DNA of 64,000 bases. It comes from Pelecanus crispus (lineage: Eukaryota > Chordata > Aves > Pelecaniformes > Pelecanidae). The notes beneath the pieces are model-generated. The model was not told where the DNA came from, made no database searches, and saw only the letters and a program-made list of their open reading frames with translations. The stretch spans positions 74,893,721 to 74,957,720 of the forward strand of contig NC_134643.1 in the NCBI RefSeq assembly GCF_030463565.1, written 5' to 3'. Position numbers and translations under genes: made by a program. Positions 48,130 to 60,931 of the stretch are shown piece after piece. The number at the start of each line of letters is the position of its first letter. Within the stretch, counting starts at the first letter, position 1.

Positions 48130-51100
48130 GTGAGTAATAAATAATCATAGTTATTTCTTTTTAGGGGAAAAAAAAGTTCAGATTATTGCATGAATTGCTT
48201 TTGCTTTCATGTCTCAAATAATATGAGCAAAAATAGAGCTATTCAATTTCACAGGGTATTTTATTGTTGTTTAAAGATTATTATCTGTGGCTGACGATTT
48301 ACCTGATGGTACTTCCAAGAGACAAGGATGGATATTGCCAGTAATGTCACAGAATACACTCTCAGGACTTAGTGAGGAAATGCCAGAACAACCAGCAGCA
48401 AAGACAAAAAGGTACTGATTTTCCTTGTTTCTTCTAGTCATATCAGTTAGGATTAAATTATGAAGTCAACTTCGTGCCAGTGATATTCTGCTACTTGAGA
48501 CTCTTTGTGTCTGTTGTTTATTGTCAAAAAGAGCTTAAAATACCCTTCTTGTAAATAGAGCCATTCTGTAAGCACAAAGATCAAAGCATTCAGGGTAGCA
48601 AGTGAAATCCAGAGACAAAAGTTGCAGATCATTTAACCCCTTTACAGTTGTAATGCTTTCATAAAAGAAAAAGGCTACAAATACTACATTACCCTGAGAA
48701 GAAAGGTGTATTTTGAAAGGGCTTGCTTATTTAAATTTGTCACATTTCCAAGCCTGAAGGATAAAGAAAGAAAATATACTCTTCTTAATAACACTAATGC
48801 TCTCCTAGAATGGAATTATTTTATAACATAACTATTTCCTGTAAGTAAGTAATATTTCATTACAGAGTTAAATACCAATTTAATCATGAGAAGAAGGAAA
48901 AGAAGCAATTGACTCTCATAGAATTTAACTAGTCTGAAATGGATTAATGTTTATAAATCCATAAATCTAATTTCAGGTAACTTTTTTATTAATAAAGCAG
49001 CATTTCAAAAAGTATTTGCAATTTGTACTGAAAGATAAACAGCTCTGAAGTATTCTGACTGTTCATCAGGCTTTTGAGTGAATTTCTTTCAATAACAATT
49101 CTGTTATGGATAGATTCAGTAAATACATGTGTCTGTATAGTTGCCTGTTCCTTTCTATCCAAATTTATATAAAAAAAAAAGTCATTATTATATGACAATT
49201 TGGTTATCTTCCAAAATGTTTTTTATAATGGAGACTAAGTTCCCATATTTTTACAGCTATTACTTTTTAAAAAAAAAATAATAATTGTACTACTCAAACA
49301 CAAATCATCATCTTTATGAGTGTGGTATGCCTCATCTGCTTTTCTGGGGCCTTGGTTTACAATCTCTTACAGGGTGAACTGTCTCATGAAGCATATATTC
49401 AATTAAAGGCTACAGATCAGAGAGCTAACAGGTATAATGGGTTCAGTCAGGCTACATATCAGCTAGAAATCTAGTAGCTTCCTATACAGACTGGAGTTTT
49501 AAACTTGGAGTGTCAGGGCCTGATTTTGTACCTTTAATGAAAAAGAGAATTCTGCCTTCACAAACAAATCAGGATTTCCATGCGAACCAGTTGCAGTTTG
49601 AACCTCATGTGTTAAGGCCTTGATTAAACTCTTTTTAAATCAATAGAAATGCCCATGGAAACCTAAGAGAAACTATGTCAAGACCTATCCAACCATTTCC
49701 TTTAAATACAGTTACATATTTAAAATATTAATTGTTTAGAAATTGCTGCCTATTTGCCAATGAAGAACCAGTATAATACAAACATTTCTCTCACAATTGC
49801 TATTCCATTTGGATTCTTAGATTAATACAAATAACTCTGAAAGAATAGATGACATTTTGGATAACAGATTCAGTCAATCAATAGGAAAATGTACTCACTG
49901 TTAATTGCTCAGAGTTTGAAACTGGGAAATTGTCACTCTTCACATTAAATTTTTGCTGCGAACTGTTTCCTACCTCATACCACATCAGCATGAAGAAACC
50001 CAAGAAAATTAACACTAACTCAATAAGCAATCTCAGCAAGCATGTATTTCTGTCTGAAGGAATAACATAGTGGTCTAAGAAACACTTTGAAAACCCATGG
50101 TCTCTCAAGCTAACCACTGTATTGTGATTAAAAAAATAATAATAATTCTCATGCTATGTAAGTGCTACACAGAGTTCTCTAAACAGTCTGTTGGTTCAGA
50201 CCATAAAATGTTCTTTTTAGGTATGGATTCTTCCATGGACACTCTTTAAAGTCTCATGAGGCAAATTATTATGTGCCACAACAGCGCTTTCAAGTTGCTG
50301 GTGTTTCAACAAAGGCATGGCAGCTTTTCAGTAGTGAAGAAATCTCTGTTTAGACAGGGCTAAATCTTAAGTGGTAGTGAAGTTGGCAGAAGTTGGCAAT
50401 GCCTGCCACTTCACATGATACATGGTGCAGTTGGCAGAAAGAGTCTTTGGGTGCAATCCACTTGATGTGGACTGGAAGATTACTGTTCACTTCAGTGAGA
50501 GCAGGGTATGATTCTGTGGGAGCAAGAGAACTAAATAAATGTTAGTGATTGTCATTATGTTAGTAATCCTCATGATATCAGCAAGAGCTCTGAATAGATT
50601 TAGAAGTTCAGCTTAAAGCTAAACATTTAGTCACTGTTTTCACTTACTGTCTTACCTATACTATCATTACAGGTTTTCTAGATGTCATAAACTGCTATGC
50701 AGAATATCAATAAAAATGGCATATGACTGTTAAGGTCTTTGCATTTAAATAACCCTCATCATTAAAACTGATAATAGCATACAGTGCAAGATTTTTTTTT
50801 CAGGCACAAGGTAGGTGGTAGGAAGATTGCAATGTTCCTGTATTTGTGCACATATTAAAAGAACTCCCACATTAGCACAGCTCAAATGCCTATTGCACTT
50901 GATTGCTCATCATTTGACTTAATCTTGGCTCTTTTTGTTTTACCTTAGCAGTCACCACCTAGAGAAACGGAAATGCAACACCGCTACATGTGTGACACAA
51001 CGCTTGGCTGACTTTTTAGTTCGTTCCAGCAGCAACATTGGAGCAATTTATTCACCTACAAATGTGGGATCCAATACATATGGAAAGAGGGACACAGTTG

Positions 51101-51141
51101 GGCTTTTAAGCAGAGAACCCCAAAACAATGCACAGCTTTAG
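48050..51141 (+). CDS. IAPP: islet amyloid polypeptide (amylin) precursor
   Basis: IAPP is a 37-residue amidated hormone of the calcitonin/CGRP family, co-secreted from islet beta cells with insulin. CDS join: 48050-48129, 48277-48411, 50952-51141 (134 residues). Residues 1-22 form a signal peptide ([10 protein letters not shown] then IALSVTLGC). The mature peptide is residues 79-115, starting KCNTATC with the C2-C7 disulphide pair and ending GSNTY. It is flanked by KR on the left and GKR on the right; the Gly donates the C-terminal amide. A 16-residue C-peptide follows. Against the human hormone it has Asp14, Arg18, Ile23, Tyr27 and Pro29; Pro29 sits in the 20-29 amyloid-forming segment and would be expected to weaken fibril formation. 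All phases match. Unlike the mammalian gene, an extra 135-nt coding exon lies in the N-terminal propeptide; without it the precursor would be 89 residues, the human length. Confidence 0.95.
48277..48411 (+). CDS. IAPP: IAPP extra propeptide exon (absent from mammalian IAPP)
   Basis: The acceptor TTTAAAG at 48276 and the donor AAAAG|GTACTG bound 135 nt that are open and enter and leave in phase 2. The encoded segment begins [18 protein letters not shown] and ends KTK. It contains a KR site (residues 41-42) and rejoins exactly at the SHHLEKR that precedes the hormone. It occupies the position of the propeptide exon of calcitonin/CGRP genes. Evidence is splice-site and phase only, but the fit is exact. 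Confidence 0.85.
50952..51141 (+). CDS. IAPP: IAPP terminal coding exon (hormone)
   Basis: This encodes HHLEKR, the full hormone, GKR and the C-terminal peptide [16 protein letters not shown], then TAG. The acceptor is a tandem TAGCAG: using TAG (exon from 50949) adds one Ser; using CAG (from 50952) fits the mammalian length best. The exon continues as 3' UTR. Confidence 0.95.
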
Positions 51142-51381
51142 GGTGTTAAAATGACTACTGATACAGTTTTCATTAGGAGCTCAGTTTTTAATGTATCAAC
51201 AACCTTTTGGTCATTTATTACTTGTACAGTCTTAACAGTGCCTTGTTTTCTGTGCGCGTGTGTGTGTGGGTATGTGATTTATGTTCATCATTTCACTATG
51301 CATGTACAATGACATGCATAGGCTATTGTTTCAACTCCATTAAGAACTCCAGAAATCTGCTTGTCAAATTCCTTTGTAAAA

Positions 51382-51408
51382 AATAAATATATATATCACA
51401 ATAATAAA
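51382..51408 (+). terminator. IAPP: IAPP candidate poly(A) signals
   Basis: AATAAA occurs at 51382-51387 and again at 51403-51408, about 240-265 nt after the stop. Either would give a short 3' UTR; longer forms are possible. Confidence 0.5.
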
Positions 51409-51428
51409 TGGAAAAGTAATTGCAACAG

Positions 51429-51450
51429 GGTTTATTATTATTATTATTAA
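51429..51450. repeat. (TTA)n microsatellite
   Basis: Six TTA units just downstream of the IAPP poly(A) signals. Confidence 0.9.
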
Positions 51451-54400
51451 AAGGATGAAAAAGATAACCATGATGTGTATGTCTTTCTAGTCACAGTTTG
51501 GTAAGAGAACAAAATCATCTTAATTAAGACCAACAAAGATCAGAATGCTAACAGAAGTTAGGTCCTAATGAAAGTAAAACAGAAGAATCTTCTGGTTTTG
51601 AAACATCTACAGCGTCTTGTTTTGCACAATTGAACGAACAGCTAGATGAGCCAAGACTGATGTATTGTGCATGATTATACCAATCAACTGACTGGTCTCT
51701 TTCTATGTTAATGTGCATTAGGCAAGTAGAAGTGGTCTTCCAGCACACATTTCTGTACATACGGAGCATGGGATTTTAAGAATTTACAGTTCTTTCTTTA
51801 AGATGGTATCAGTAAAATATAAGTATAATGAGCATAACTGCTTTTAAATATGAATAAAAGAAAACTCAGTTAACAAGCTAGCAGAAACACCTGTCCTTGC
51901 ATATTCCTTTTCTTGAACTAGAGTAACAAAGGGAAGAGACAAAACCAACAAGCAGTTCAGGCATCAAAACTTATCATAGAAACAGGGTAAATTTGCCTGC
52001 TGGCATACTTAAGTTGCTACCAAAATCCAAGAAAACTAGTTTAGAGATGGGTGAACCTTAACGGAAATTTGACAGTGTTATTTTCTCCTACCTCAGGCCA
52101 GTATCAGTGCAGGCAAAACGTGCTTGTTCCTTTAAATTGTTAAGCAAACTTTCATAGATGTGACATCATATATCACAGCAGTGGTTGGTTTGTCCATCAT
52201 TTCCTCAATGAAGTGTTCACTATCATCTGAAAAACATGACTGTCCAATTATGAAAAACATTCAGCAGAAGCTTAGTGCTGGAGAAGCAAATGAAATCTTA
52301 AAAATTGTCTTTGGTTGATTTGTTTCTGTTATAAAGAATGCCTCAAAATTTAAATATTTTTGCTAAATTTACTGTTAAATGGCATATTCCTTTAATTCCA
52401 CAAATAATACATGGGAATAAAAATCACTGCAGTGTTACTGATTACTCTCTTTGTTGAGAGAAGTTTCAATCTTTATTGATGTTTTAATGGATATTTATTC
52501 TGAAAGTTATTGAGAAAACCATTCAGTTGGCTTTAAACTTGTCTAATATTTCTGCCAGTGTGAAATGCTTTCCATTCAAGCTACTTTTGAGATATATTAT
52601 GCACTCATTGTGGGCTTAATTTGTTTTTCAGCTAGAATATTTACTTTTCAGAAAAGAAACGAGAAAGTGACAGGATAGCTCTGAAGTGTCACCATGATGT
52701 TGCTTGTACAGAGGAGTAACCAAGTGGAGTCTTCACTGTGGGTGGATGCTGATTTCTAGGCTGATCCCAACCTGAAACACACACAATGCGCTTTTGCTCT
52801 TTAAGCTACCATTTGACAATCAAAACAAAGCACAGTCTATGCACGGGTTCATCAGAACTGTGTACATTATCTTCTGCCTTATGTACTCCAAACCTGATGG
52901 ATTTGATACTAACATCTATTTAACGTTTGCCCTATTTGGGAAATACTGAAAAATATTACTTATCTCCCAAATCAGTGAAACAACAGAGAGGGATAAGAGA
53001 TATATCAATAGCTCAGAGGGAGACCATCTCGCCTATCTTTAGCTGCTTTTTGTCTAACCAGTGAAACATAGATACTTCAAATTCATCCCAGCTTAGATAT
53101 CTATTTTAGGATGGGATGAATCACACTCTTGAAGTGCCTCTATTTCTTCATTGATATAGAGAGTGTCTAGACAATTAGCTGAAAATGGGCACTTAGCTTT
53201 AAGACAACTAGAGTTAGGTGACACAAATCCAACCTGCAGTTGGTATGAACTCTTCAACCTAAGAAAAAAAAAAAAGGTTTGATACCAAAAAAAACCCCCA
53301 AACCAACCCAAAAGCCACCAAAACCACAAAACCCCACACCTTCAGGCTCCAAATAATCAGTGTGACCAACTCTCATATTCTCAGCTACATTAGTTAATGC
53401 ATCAGTCAGAGCATCTTGAGAAACTGCCTACACTGAGATTTCTTTCCTCATATATACTCTTGAGAACACAACTCTACTACCCTTCCTCCTGCTGTGTAGT
53501 TACCACTGACTGCACTTAGACCTCTTAGAGAAGAAGGATGTAGTCATGGTAAGCCTGGATACAAGCACCACCCTGAGAGAATAAGCCAGGAAAATAGTAG
53601 ATTTAAAAAGAAAAAGAAAAAAAAAGAAACAAAAAGAAGCATTTAAACATGAATTCATCAGAACCCCAAACAGTACAACTTTAGACATTTCAGAATATGA
53701 AGACTGCTAGGTGAAGCCGAGCTAAATAACTAAAATTAAGTGCCTTTATGCATTTTTTAAAATCCCATTATGTGTTTATTTTCATCTTTAGGGACATAAA
53801 TATTTTTTGAGAATCAGGTCTTACATAACTTTTGTTCTTTTTCAATTCATCTGGATGCCTACATCTTTCAGAGAATATGCAACAAAACAAAAAGTACAAA
53901 AGAGGAAAACCAAGAATGCAGACAATATGATAAACACGGCTATATTACCTTTAAAAATAAAAATACTAAATCTCTGCTTCTTAGTGTCTTATATTAAGTT
54001 GTCTTTAAAAGGAACAGAATAGGGACATAATATTGAATGTCACTAAATGAGAGGGGGAAGAATAAAAGTCATCAAACAAGCAAAAGGAATGTTAAAAAAA
54101 AGATGACATGAACATGAAGAATGTTTTAAATGGAGTAGTGGGCCCTAGGGTCTAATATTTCTCAGGAACTATGACAGCTTCATAAAAGACAGAATTTATA
54201 TTTTTTCATGATGAATAGAGTTGAGGTAAGAAATTGATTTCACTTTTAAAAGCTTGGCCCAAAACTAAGAAAGCACACAATATTCATGCAATGTAAAATG
54301 CACTTTTATTGAATAGTAAATTTTGAATTAATAGTTTCAATTTCTATTAAGAAAATATAAATATTTTTCAAATAAGTAAGATCCTTGGTGAGAGCTTTAA

Positions 54401-57400
54401 ACACTAGGTTGGCAAAGCTTCCATCCACTTTCAACATGATAACGTTATAAGCAAGTCTGGATTTTACTGAATGGTTTCTAAAACTATTTGAAAGTTAATA
54501 CATTGATACTATGAATAAAATCCATTTCCTGAAATGCACTGTTGACTATCTTCAGTAGCTGCCATTTTCACTTTCTAGAATTATGCTGGGTTTGAGTCAA
54601 TTAGCTCACTTACAAATATAGTTTGACAGGTATGGTAGACTCTTTCTGTTCAGAGTTACAAGGTTAAGTAATTTTGTTGTCTAGCTTCATTATCATACAG
54701 AAAAGGGACTGCTCTACATTGCTTCTGCAATGCAGCTAGCAAAAAGCTGTGTTTAGGTATGCCACATCTCCTTGCTGTACATAGAGTATAAAAATAATGT
54801 TTGAAGTAGCATGAAATAGAATCTTTCTATGGGATATGACAACTTCTGTTTCAATCAGTTATCTCTATTTTTTCACACTCAAAAAAAAAAATCCTACACT
54901 GAAAAAGAAAATATTTTTGTGAAGCTGTGTAAGCTGCAATAACCAGACTCAAACTCAGAACTGAAACCCACTATTTAAACTAAGCTTCAATTTAGGAACA
55001 AAGCCCCCCAAAATCTGGATTTTCTACTGACCAGCTTTTCTGAAAATTTTAGACAAATTGGTTTCCAGTTTCAATTGCTATGAATACTATCTATCCTTAA
55101 TTAGATCCTGTTAAGAAGTGTTTCTCTAACTAAAACCTATCTTCATATTGAAATGTTAAAAAAAATTCTCAAGCTAGGAATCATATATGCCATCAAAAGT
55201 TGAAAGTCATGACATCAGAAGCTCACTAAAGAATGAGACAATGGTGATAAGACAATGGTTAAAACTGCTGTTCATTATGCAACAAATTTTCTCCTTAAAT
55301 GCTAAAACATCTGAAGAAAAAGAACACATTCATATGCATTTTAATCCTAACAATAGGGCTGATTTGAGTAACAATCATGACATAAAGCCACTATTCCCTA
55401 GAAATGCTTTTAGATATACAAAATCAGTTTAATTATGAATTATCAATTATAAATGAAGAATCTTAGATCTGCCCCTACTTTAATAACATTTTTCCTCTAC
55501 TTTAAAAGACTGGTTTTGATCAAGCATTAGAGACAGTGAAACTGTTTCTTACAGACTATTTTACAATACCCTTAATATAAACGATTACTGCACAGGTAGC
55601 CTGAGATCTGGTGCAGAACAACTGGTGACACCAAGGGTGATAGAAACTGATTTAATTGAATTTGCTTAGTCCCAAATTTTGATTAGTGCATCATCTATGT
55701 ATTGGGTTGGGGGTTTTGTTTGGTTTGTTTTTCAAAAGGAATTACAATACTGGGATGTATTAAAATAATCGGAGTTGTATTAAATAGATCATTACATGTG
55801 TGAATTGATATAGTTGGAATAATTTTGGAATGAAATGCTACTCAATAACGATTAAAACCAGAAGCTGCTTATTATTTACACCGTCAACGGAGGCAGATCA
55901 CTTTATTCAAACATAATCAGTCCTTATTCATCAAGCACTCCCTTTGGAAGGGGTCCAAGTGGGACTTGCTTCCACTAAGGGAATTGTGTAAAAATTTAAT
56001 CAGCCTGTGACTGTCTGTCCAGCACTGAAGAAGCTGAGCTACTTAACTCTCAGAATATGGGTCATTTTTAAACAACACTCGTGGATGAGCTCATTACTTG
56101 TGTTGCATATGGAACTAGCCACGTAACAGAGGAAAGTTTTTTTTTGAAGAATTTTTTTTTTTAGCAGGGGGAAGGGAGAAAGGGGTCATAAAAACTGGAG
56201 GAGGAGACAAACAATGTCAAGTTTGCAAAATACTCCAATCCTTTTTCCACGATCAGTAAGCAACTGGTAGTCATTTTTTGTTTCCAAATTGCCTGCTGTG
56301 TTACGACACGCAAAGGAAAGAGGAAAAACTGAGATCATGGGACAGTATATTCTTTCTTTCAGAGAAAATACAGATTTGAAGCAGTCAGAGAGTGGGAGAT
56401 GGTTGAGTGGATCTTAGGAGGAAAGATTGCCTCATTGCTCAAAGCACCGCTTCAGGTTTCAGGATGACCACATAGTGGTATTAGAGAGATCAGAAGTCGC
56501 TACCTGCCCTGTAACAAAGATTTTCTCACCCAGAGCAAGTTAGCAGGACCAGCACTTTCTGGTCCTGTTCTGGATGCAGTGCCTTGAAAGATGCTGCCGG
56601 AGCAAGCAGCCGTCTCCTGTACTTCTTGGGAGCTGCTGACATCTTAACCAATCTCGAAAATCAGGCTGGCTCCCCAGCACTTGGTGCTTCAGGCATCTGC
56701 ATGCAGCACTTCTCCTCAGTCTGTTTTTTTGTTAAACTGACGTCCTGCAAACTTCCAGGAGGCGGCATCGACGCTGCTCACAACTGCAGGAGGCGACGTT
56801 AAGCATGCACAACGCGGGTAGCAGAGCCTGTGGTCGGGGAAAGCTGCAGCACAAGTCATCGGTACTTTTTCTCCCTTCTCCTTTGGTTTTCTGAGGTTAT
56901 CCCTGTATATCCTTCCTTCTTGAGGAAGACTTACTGAGCAAGGACTTTCTAAAAACATTATTCTTGAGTCCACAGTTACTTGCTGTTAACTTTTTTTTTT
57001 TTTTTAGGAAACCTTTTCCCAAATCAAAAAGCAAATGTTGTCACTAAATTTTCCTACATTTTTTTCCCTAGTATTACAGTAGATCTTTCCCAAGACCCTT
57101 TGCATGCACTCCACCTGCTAACATGCAGCTTACACACTGAGGACAAAGCCAGACCAGATATAAGCATGCTTGGAAAAGACCAAATAAAAGTGTTGTTAGA
57201 AGAACCCAGAGAATGTAAACAGTAAAGAAACCTAGTATGGTGCTACAATTTATTTCTGGAAGAGAAAAAGGTTGTGTTTTTCTTATTACTCATTCAGTGT
57301 TTTCCCAGCTCAAATCCAGGCAAATGAAGCACAGCACTGACGGCATCAATACCAGTTCTGTAAGCATGAACACACTGAGTAAGCCTAACGTAGTATAAAG

Positions 57401-58212
57401 CTACCAGGCCATGATATCTGGAATTGAATGACTGTGGGAGAAATCTGCTTCATCCTCATACGCTTCCTCTTCATTCCACACCTTAGCAATGTAATTTCTG
57501 TGAATTACCATTCACAGCTGTGAACAAAAGTAGTTAAAAACCCAACTCTTTGCACATTTTTGACATTAAACAATTGGCATTGGAGATGAATGACTCTGCA
57601 GAATGATTTCCATCACCCTCAGTATCGCTTTCAGCTTGATCAGCCTTAATGTCTTAAAGGAAGCTATCAACACAACTAGCCATTGCCCAGTTCAAGAGCA
57701 ATCTGGAGGATAGTTAAGACAGTGTTTTTTCCAGAAGACTATGCTGCAAAACTAATTCCATAAAATCAAAAGAGAAATCACTCTGTCCCTAGAAGGGTAT
57801 TCATGTGTTCAGGTCTCATTCTAGCAGACACAATGATTTTACTGTATTTTTCCTGTCCCTTATAGGATGCTGAACTAAATGCAAGGGCCCAGCTGTCATC
57901 TTCTTGCACTTCCCTGTTTCACCACTTTTTTGCACCCCAGAATCCTCAGCAAAGATACTGCCTCACAGATCATCGTGACTAGGGTTTGTGCTACAGAACT
58001 TCCCAACAGTTTTTCCAGCAAGATCACTCCCACCAGAAGGGATGTTTCCCCTCTCACTCCGGAGCCCAACACAGGAGAACCTGAACTGAAAATGTCTTCC
58101 TCTGTCCCATTGGAGGTTACAGGCTGAGATTCTAGGAACTGCTGCTTGGACTGGCAGTCCTATCACAGGCAAACCTCCTCATTTTTTAGGCACTGCTACT
58201 TCCCAGCTTGGC

Positions 58213-58234
58213 TTTTTTTTTTTTTTTTTTTTTT
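58213..58234 (+). repeat. poly(T) run of 22
   Basis: Uninterrupted T homopolymer in the right flank. The preceding 100 bases on the minus-strand side show no recognised element. Confidence 0.9.
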
Positions 58235-60889
58235 CCCTTCTTGTGTTGGGAAAGTTTGAAGGGGGGAAGGAAGGAAAAAAAAAAAAATCAGTGAATAACT
58301 AACCATTGCTTTGAAAACAGTACAGCACAGTCATAACAGCCAGAGGAAAAGATACCTGAATGTTTTTCAAGGCTGTAGACAGACACAGCTCCAAACAAAC
58401 CACAGACTCTCAGTCACAAGGAGAGGCTGACTTGAATGTACAACCCAAGCAGCTATGCAGAAACAATACGGATTCATCTAATGGTCACACAAGGCAACAT
58501 GGGACAGGAGAATTTTCCAACACTAAGGTAAAAACCCAAAACCTTGAAACAAAATGGTGTATACATTTTTGTTGCTTAAAAAATATTTTTGCCCAAAAGT
58601 CACAGAGACTTTCAGAGACCAGTATCAAAGTCTTCAACCTTGACAAATCTGTACTCTCCTTCAAAAACATTCCACCACATATTCAGGTAGTTATTTCATA
58701 ACACATTTAGCAAACTAGAGGGCACATCTCATTTCTGATGCAATTTTTCAGAAAAGTAACATTTATGTTAAGATCACTATCAAGTCAGGCAGTACAAAAC
58801 CTGGCTAGAATAAGAAGCACTAATAAACTAGGAAATAACTTCTGAGTCAACTTCAAAACCCCAAAACAGTGGCATTTCAGATTGCTTACACTACTAATAA
58901 GAGCAAAACTGATACTTTGTGAAAGTTCTGCAGCAAGGAGCCTTGGCATACAGACCATTTCATTGACACTCTGTATATGTGTGTATGCATGCACATGTGC
59001 AAACAAAGCACAGGGCAAAATTCTGCAGCTTTAGGTAAATAGGAACTTCCTCTTTGGTTTTCGTTTGTGGGATAACACACTGAAGTTCCCGGTTTCTGCT
59101 GAGCTTCAACTGATTAATCCAACTGTTTATTATTTATAATAGTATTGCCAGAACTAATATCAATATTAATTTTTATCTTTTTGACAAATACTTTTTGTCA
59201 AAATTCTTTTTGATGAATGCCAAAAAGTTAAGAATATCAAAAGAGTTTGAAGTCAGCATGTGTTATTACATGGTCTGGGAAATGAAGAAGAATGAGTTAA
59301 GAAGCATAATCTATTAATATTGTGTTTGTTGGCCTTGCAGATAAAGTAAGAAAAAAATAAGGATAGCATGATGAAACACAGGAGGCACCTAATCAGCAGC
59401 CTGGAAAAAAATCTCAGAGAAGTAAGTGAAAACAGAGAACAGTTAAGGTAAGGTAAAGGGTTAAGGTTAAGGGAACACTATAGGTGGTAGAGCTAACTTT
59501 TGCATCTTTTGGGACCAAAATGCATCCCAAGGATTCACACCAGCACAAGATCTTAACATTTTTGTCTGACTCTCCAGACTCAAAGAAGGTCATAAGCTTT
59601 GGACAGGTCTTCTGCACAGGAGCTAGTTTCACCCTAGAGGTGAAAATCTCAGTTTCTTCATTTAATCATCATATTAAGTAACGAGTTTGACTGAGTAAAG
59701 ACTGCAGGATTTAGCCTACTGCTACTACATGTCTGTGGAAAGAATCAAGATTGTGCATGTTTTAAGAAAATCTTTACTGTACCCTCTATTCAGAAACACA
59801 AGCAAGAGACTCCAGTGAGATCAATCAATGGTCATAAATTTTACTGCTCATGTATTACACTATATTTATTTATAGATCCTGAAAGGGACTGGAGATTGGG
59901 TATGTGACTAATGCTAAGGTTATAAATTGCTCAGAGAAGAAATCTAAACATAACTGTGAACTTCCTCCTCATCCAAACACATCCATCACATTCTAATAAT
60001 ATGAAATGCAGCTCTAATCAAAAGTGATCTGAACCTTTTTTAATCCAGATATCTGCATCCAATGCATGTTCACTGACAAAAATAAGATTCTTGAGTGTGT
60101 TGGGTTGTATTACTAGAGAATTAAAGAACTAGAGAACTAGCACAAATCACTAGAATCTGTTTTTTGCCCCTCAAAGTTTGCATAAGATCTTATAACTGAA
60201 ATCAAAATATCCATCAAATGAGCTGGCAGACTGTGAACTCATTATTTTACTTGCTGGGTGCCACTCTATGCCTCAGAATCTCTCAGACATCTCTTCGAAA
60301 AATGCCTGATGTTTTGAACTGCGAAAGATAAGCTGGAGACAAGACCTAAAGAAATTATGTACCTGCCTCATTGTTTTCCATTGTGTTTCACTCTCAAACC
60401 TAATAAACACTGCTCATAAATGAACACTGTTAACTATTTCACGGTGGCTGTAAGCAGTCAAGGATGTAGACATAAAAATTACAATGGGGATCTGCCAATC
60501 TGTTGATAAAGCCATTTCCTTTGGGCAACATGTTTTGCTATCACTAGCAGCTTCAATTGTCAGAGTACTGTGAAATTCTCCTTTGCAAAACACTAAGTTT
60601 GATACTTAAATCCATGTGAGTCTTCAGAGATGCCATTTGGCCGGATCAACTTTTTAAAGCAAAACTGATTAACAAAGTCACGTACATCACACACCAGGTG
60701 AAGTTTAAATTCAAAGCAAGTCCAAATAAAGCCCAAGTGCACAAGCATAAGACAAAGCATAAATATTTTTTCTAAGGGTATATCACTCGTTACCACCCAG
60801 TACCATTTTCTGTTTAATCTTTTATTGCATCTACTTGTGTCAGTCACTTATATATGCACTCTTTAAGCCTGTTTACTCTCCCCCCACCT

Positions 60890-60931
60890 TCTATGTAATG
60901 CTTTTACTTTTCTTATGTAATGCTTTTACTG
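60890..60931. repeat. tandem duplication of a 22-bp unit
   Basis: CTATGTAATGCTTTTACTTT is followed by a near-identical TTATGTAATGCTTTTACTGT. Confidence 0.85.

Noticed and set aside
59441-59476. Telomere-like GGTTAAGG repeats
   Set aside because: Only a few degenerate units (GGTAAGGTAAAGGG, GGTTAAGG). Too short and irregular to call an interstitial telomere.
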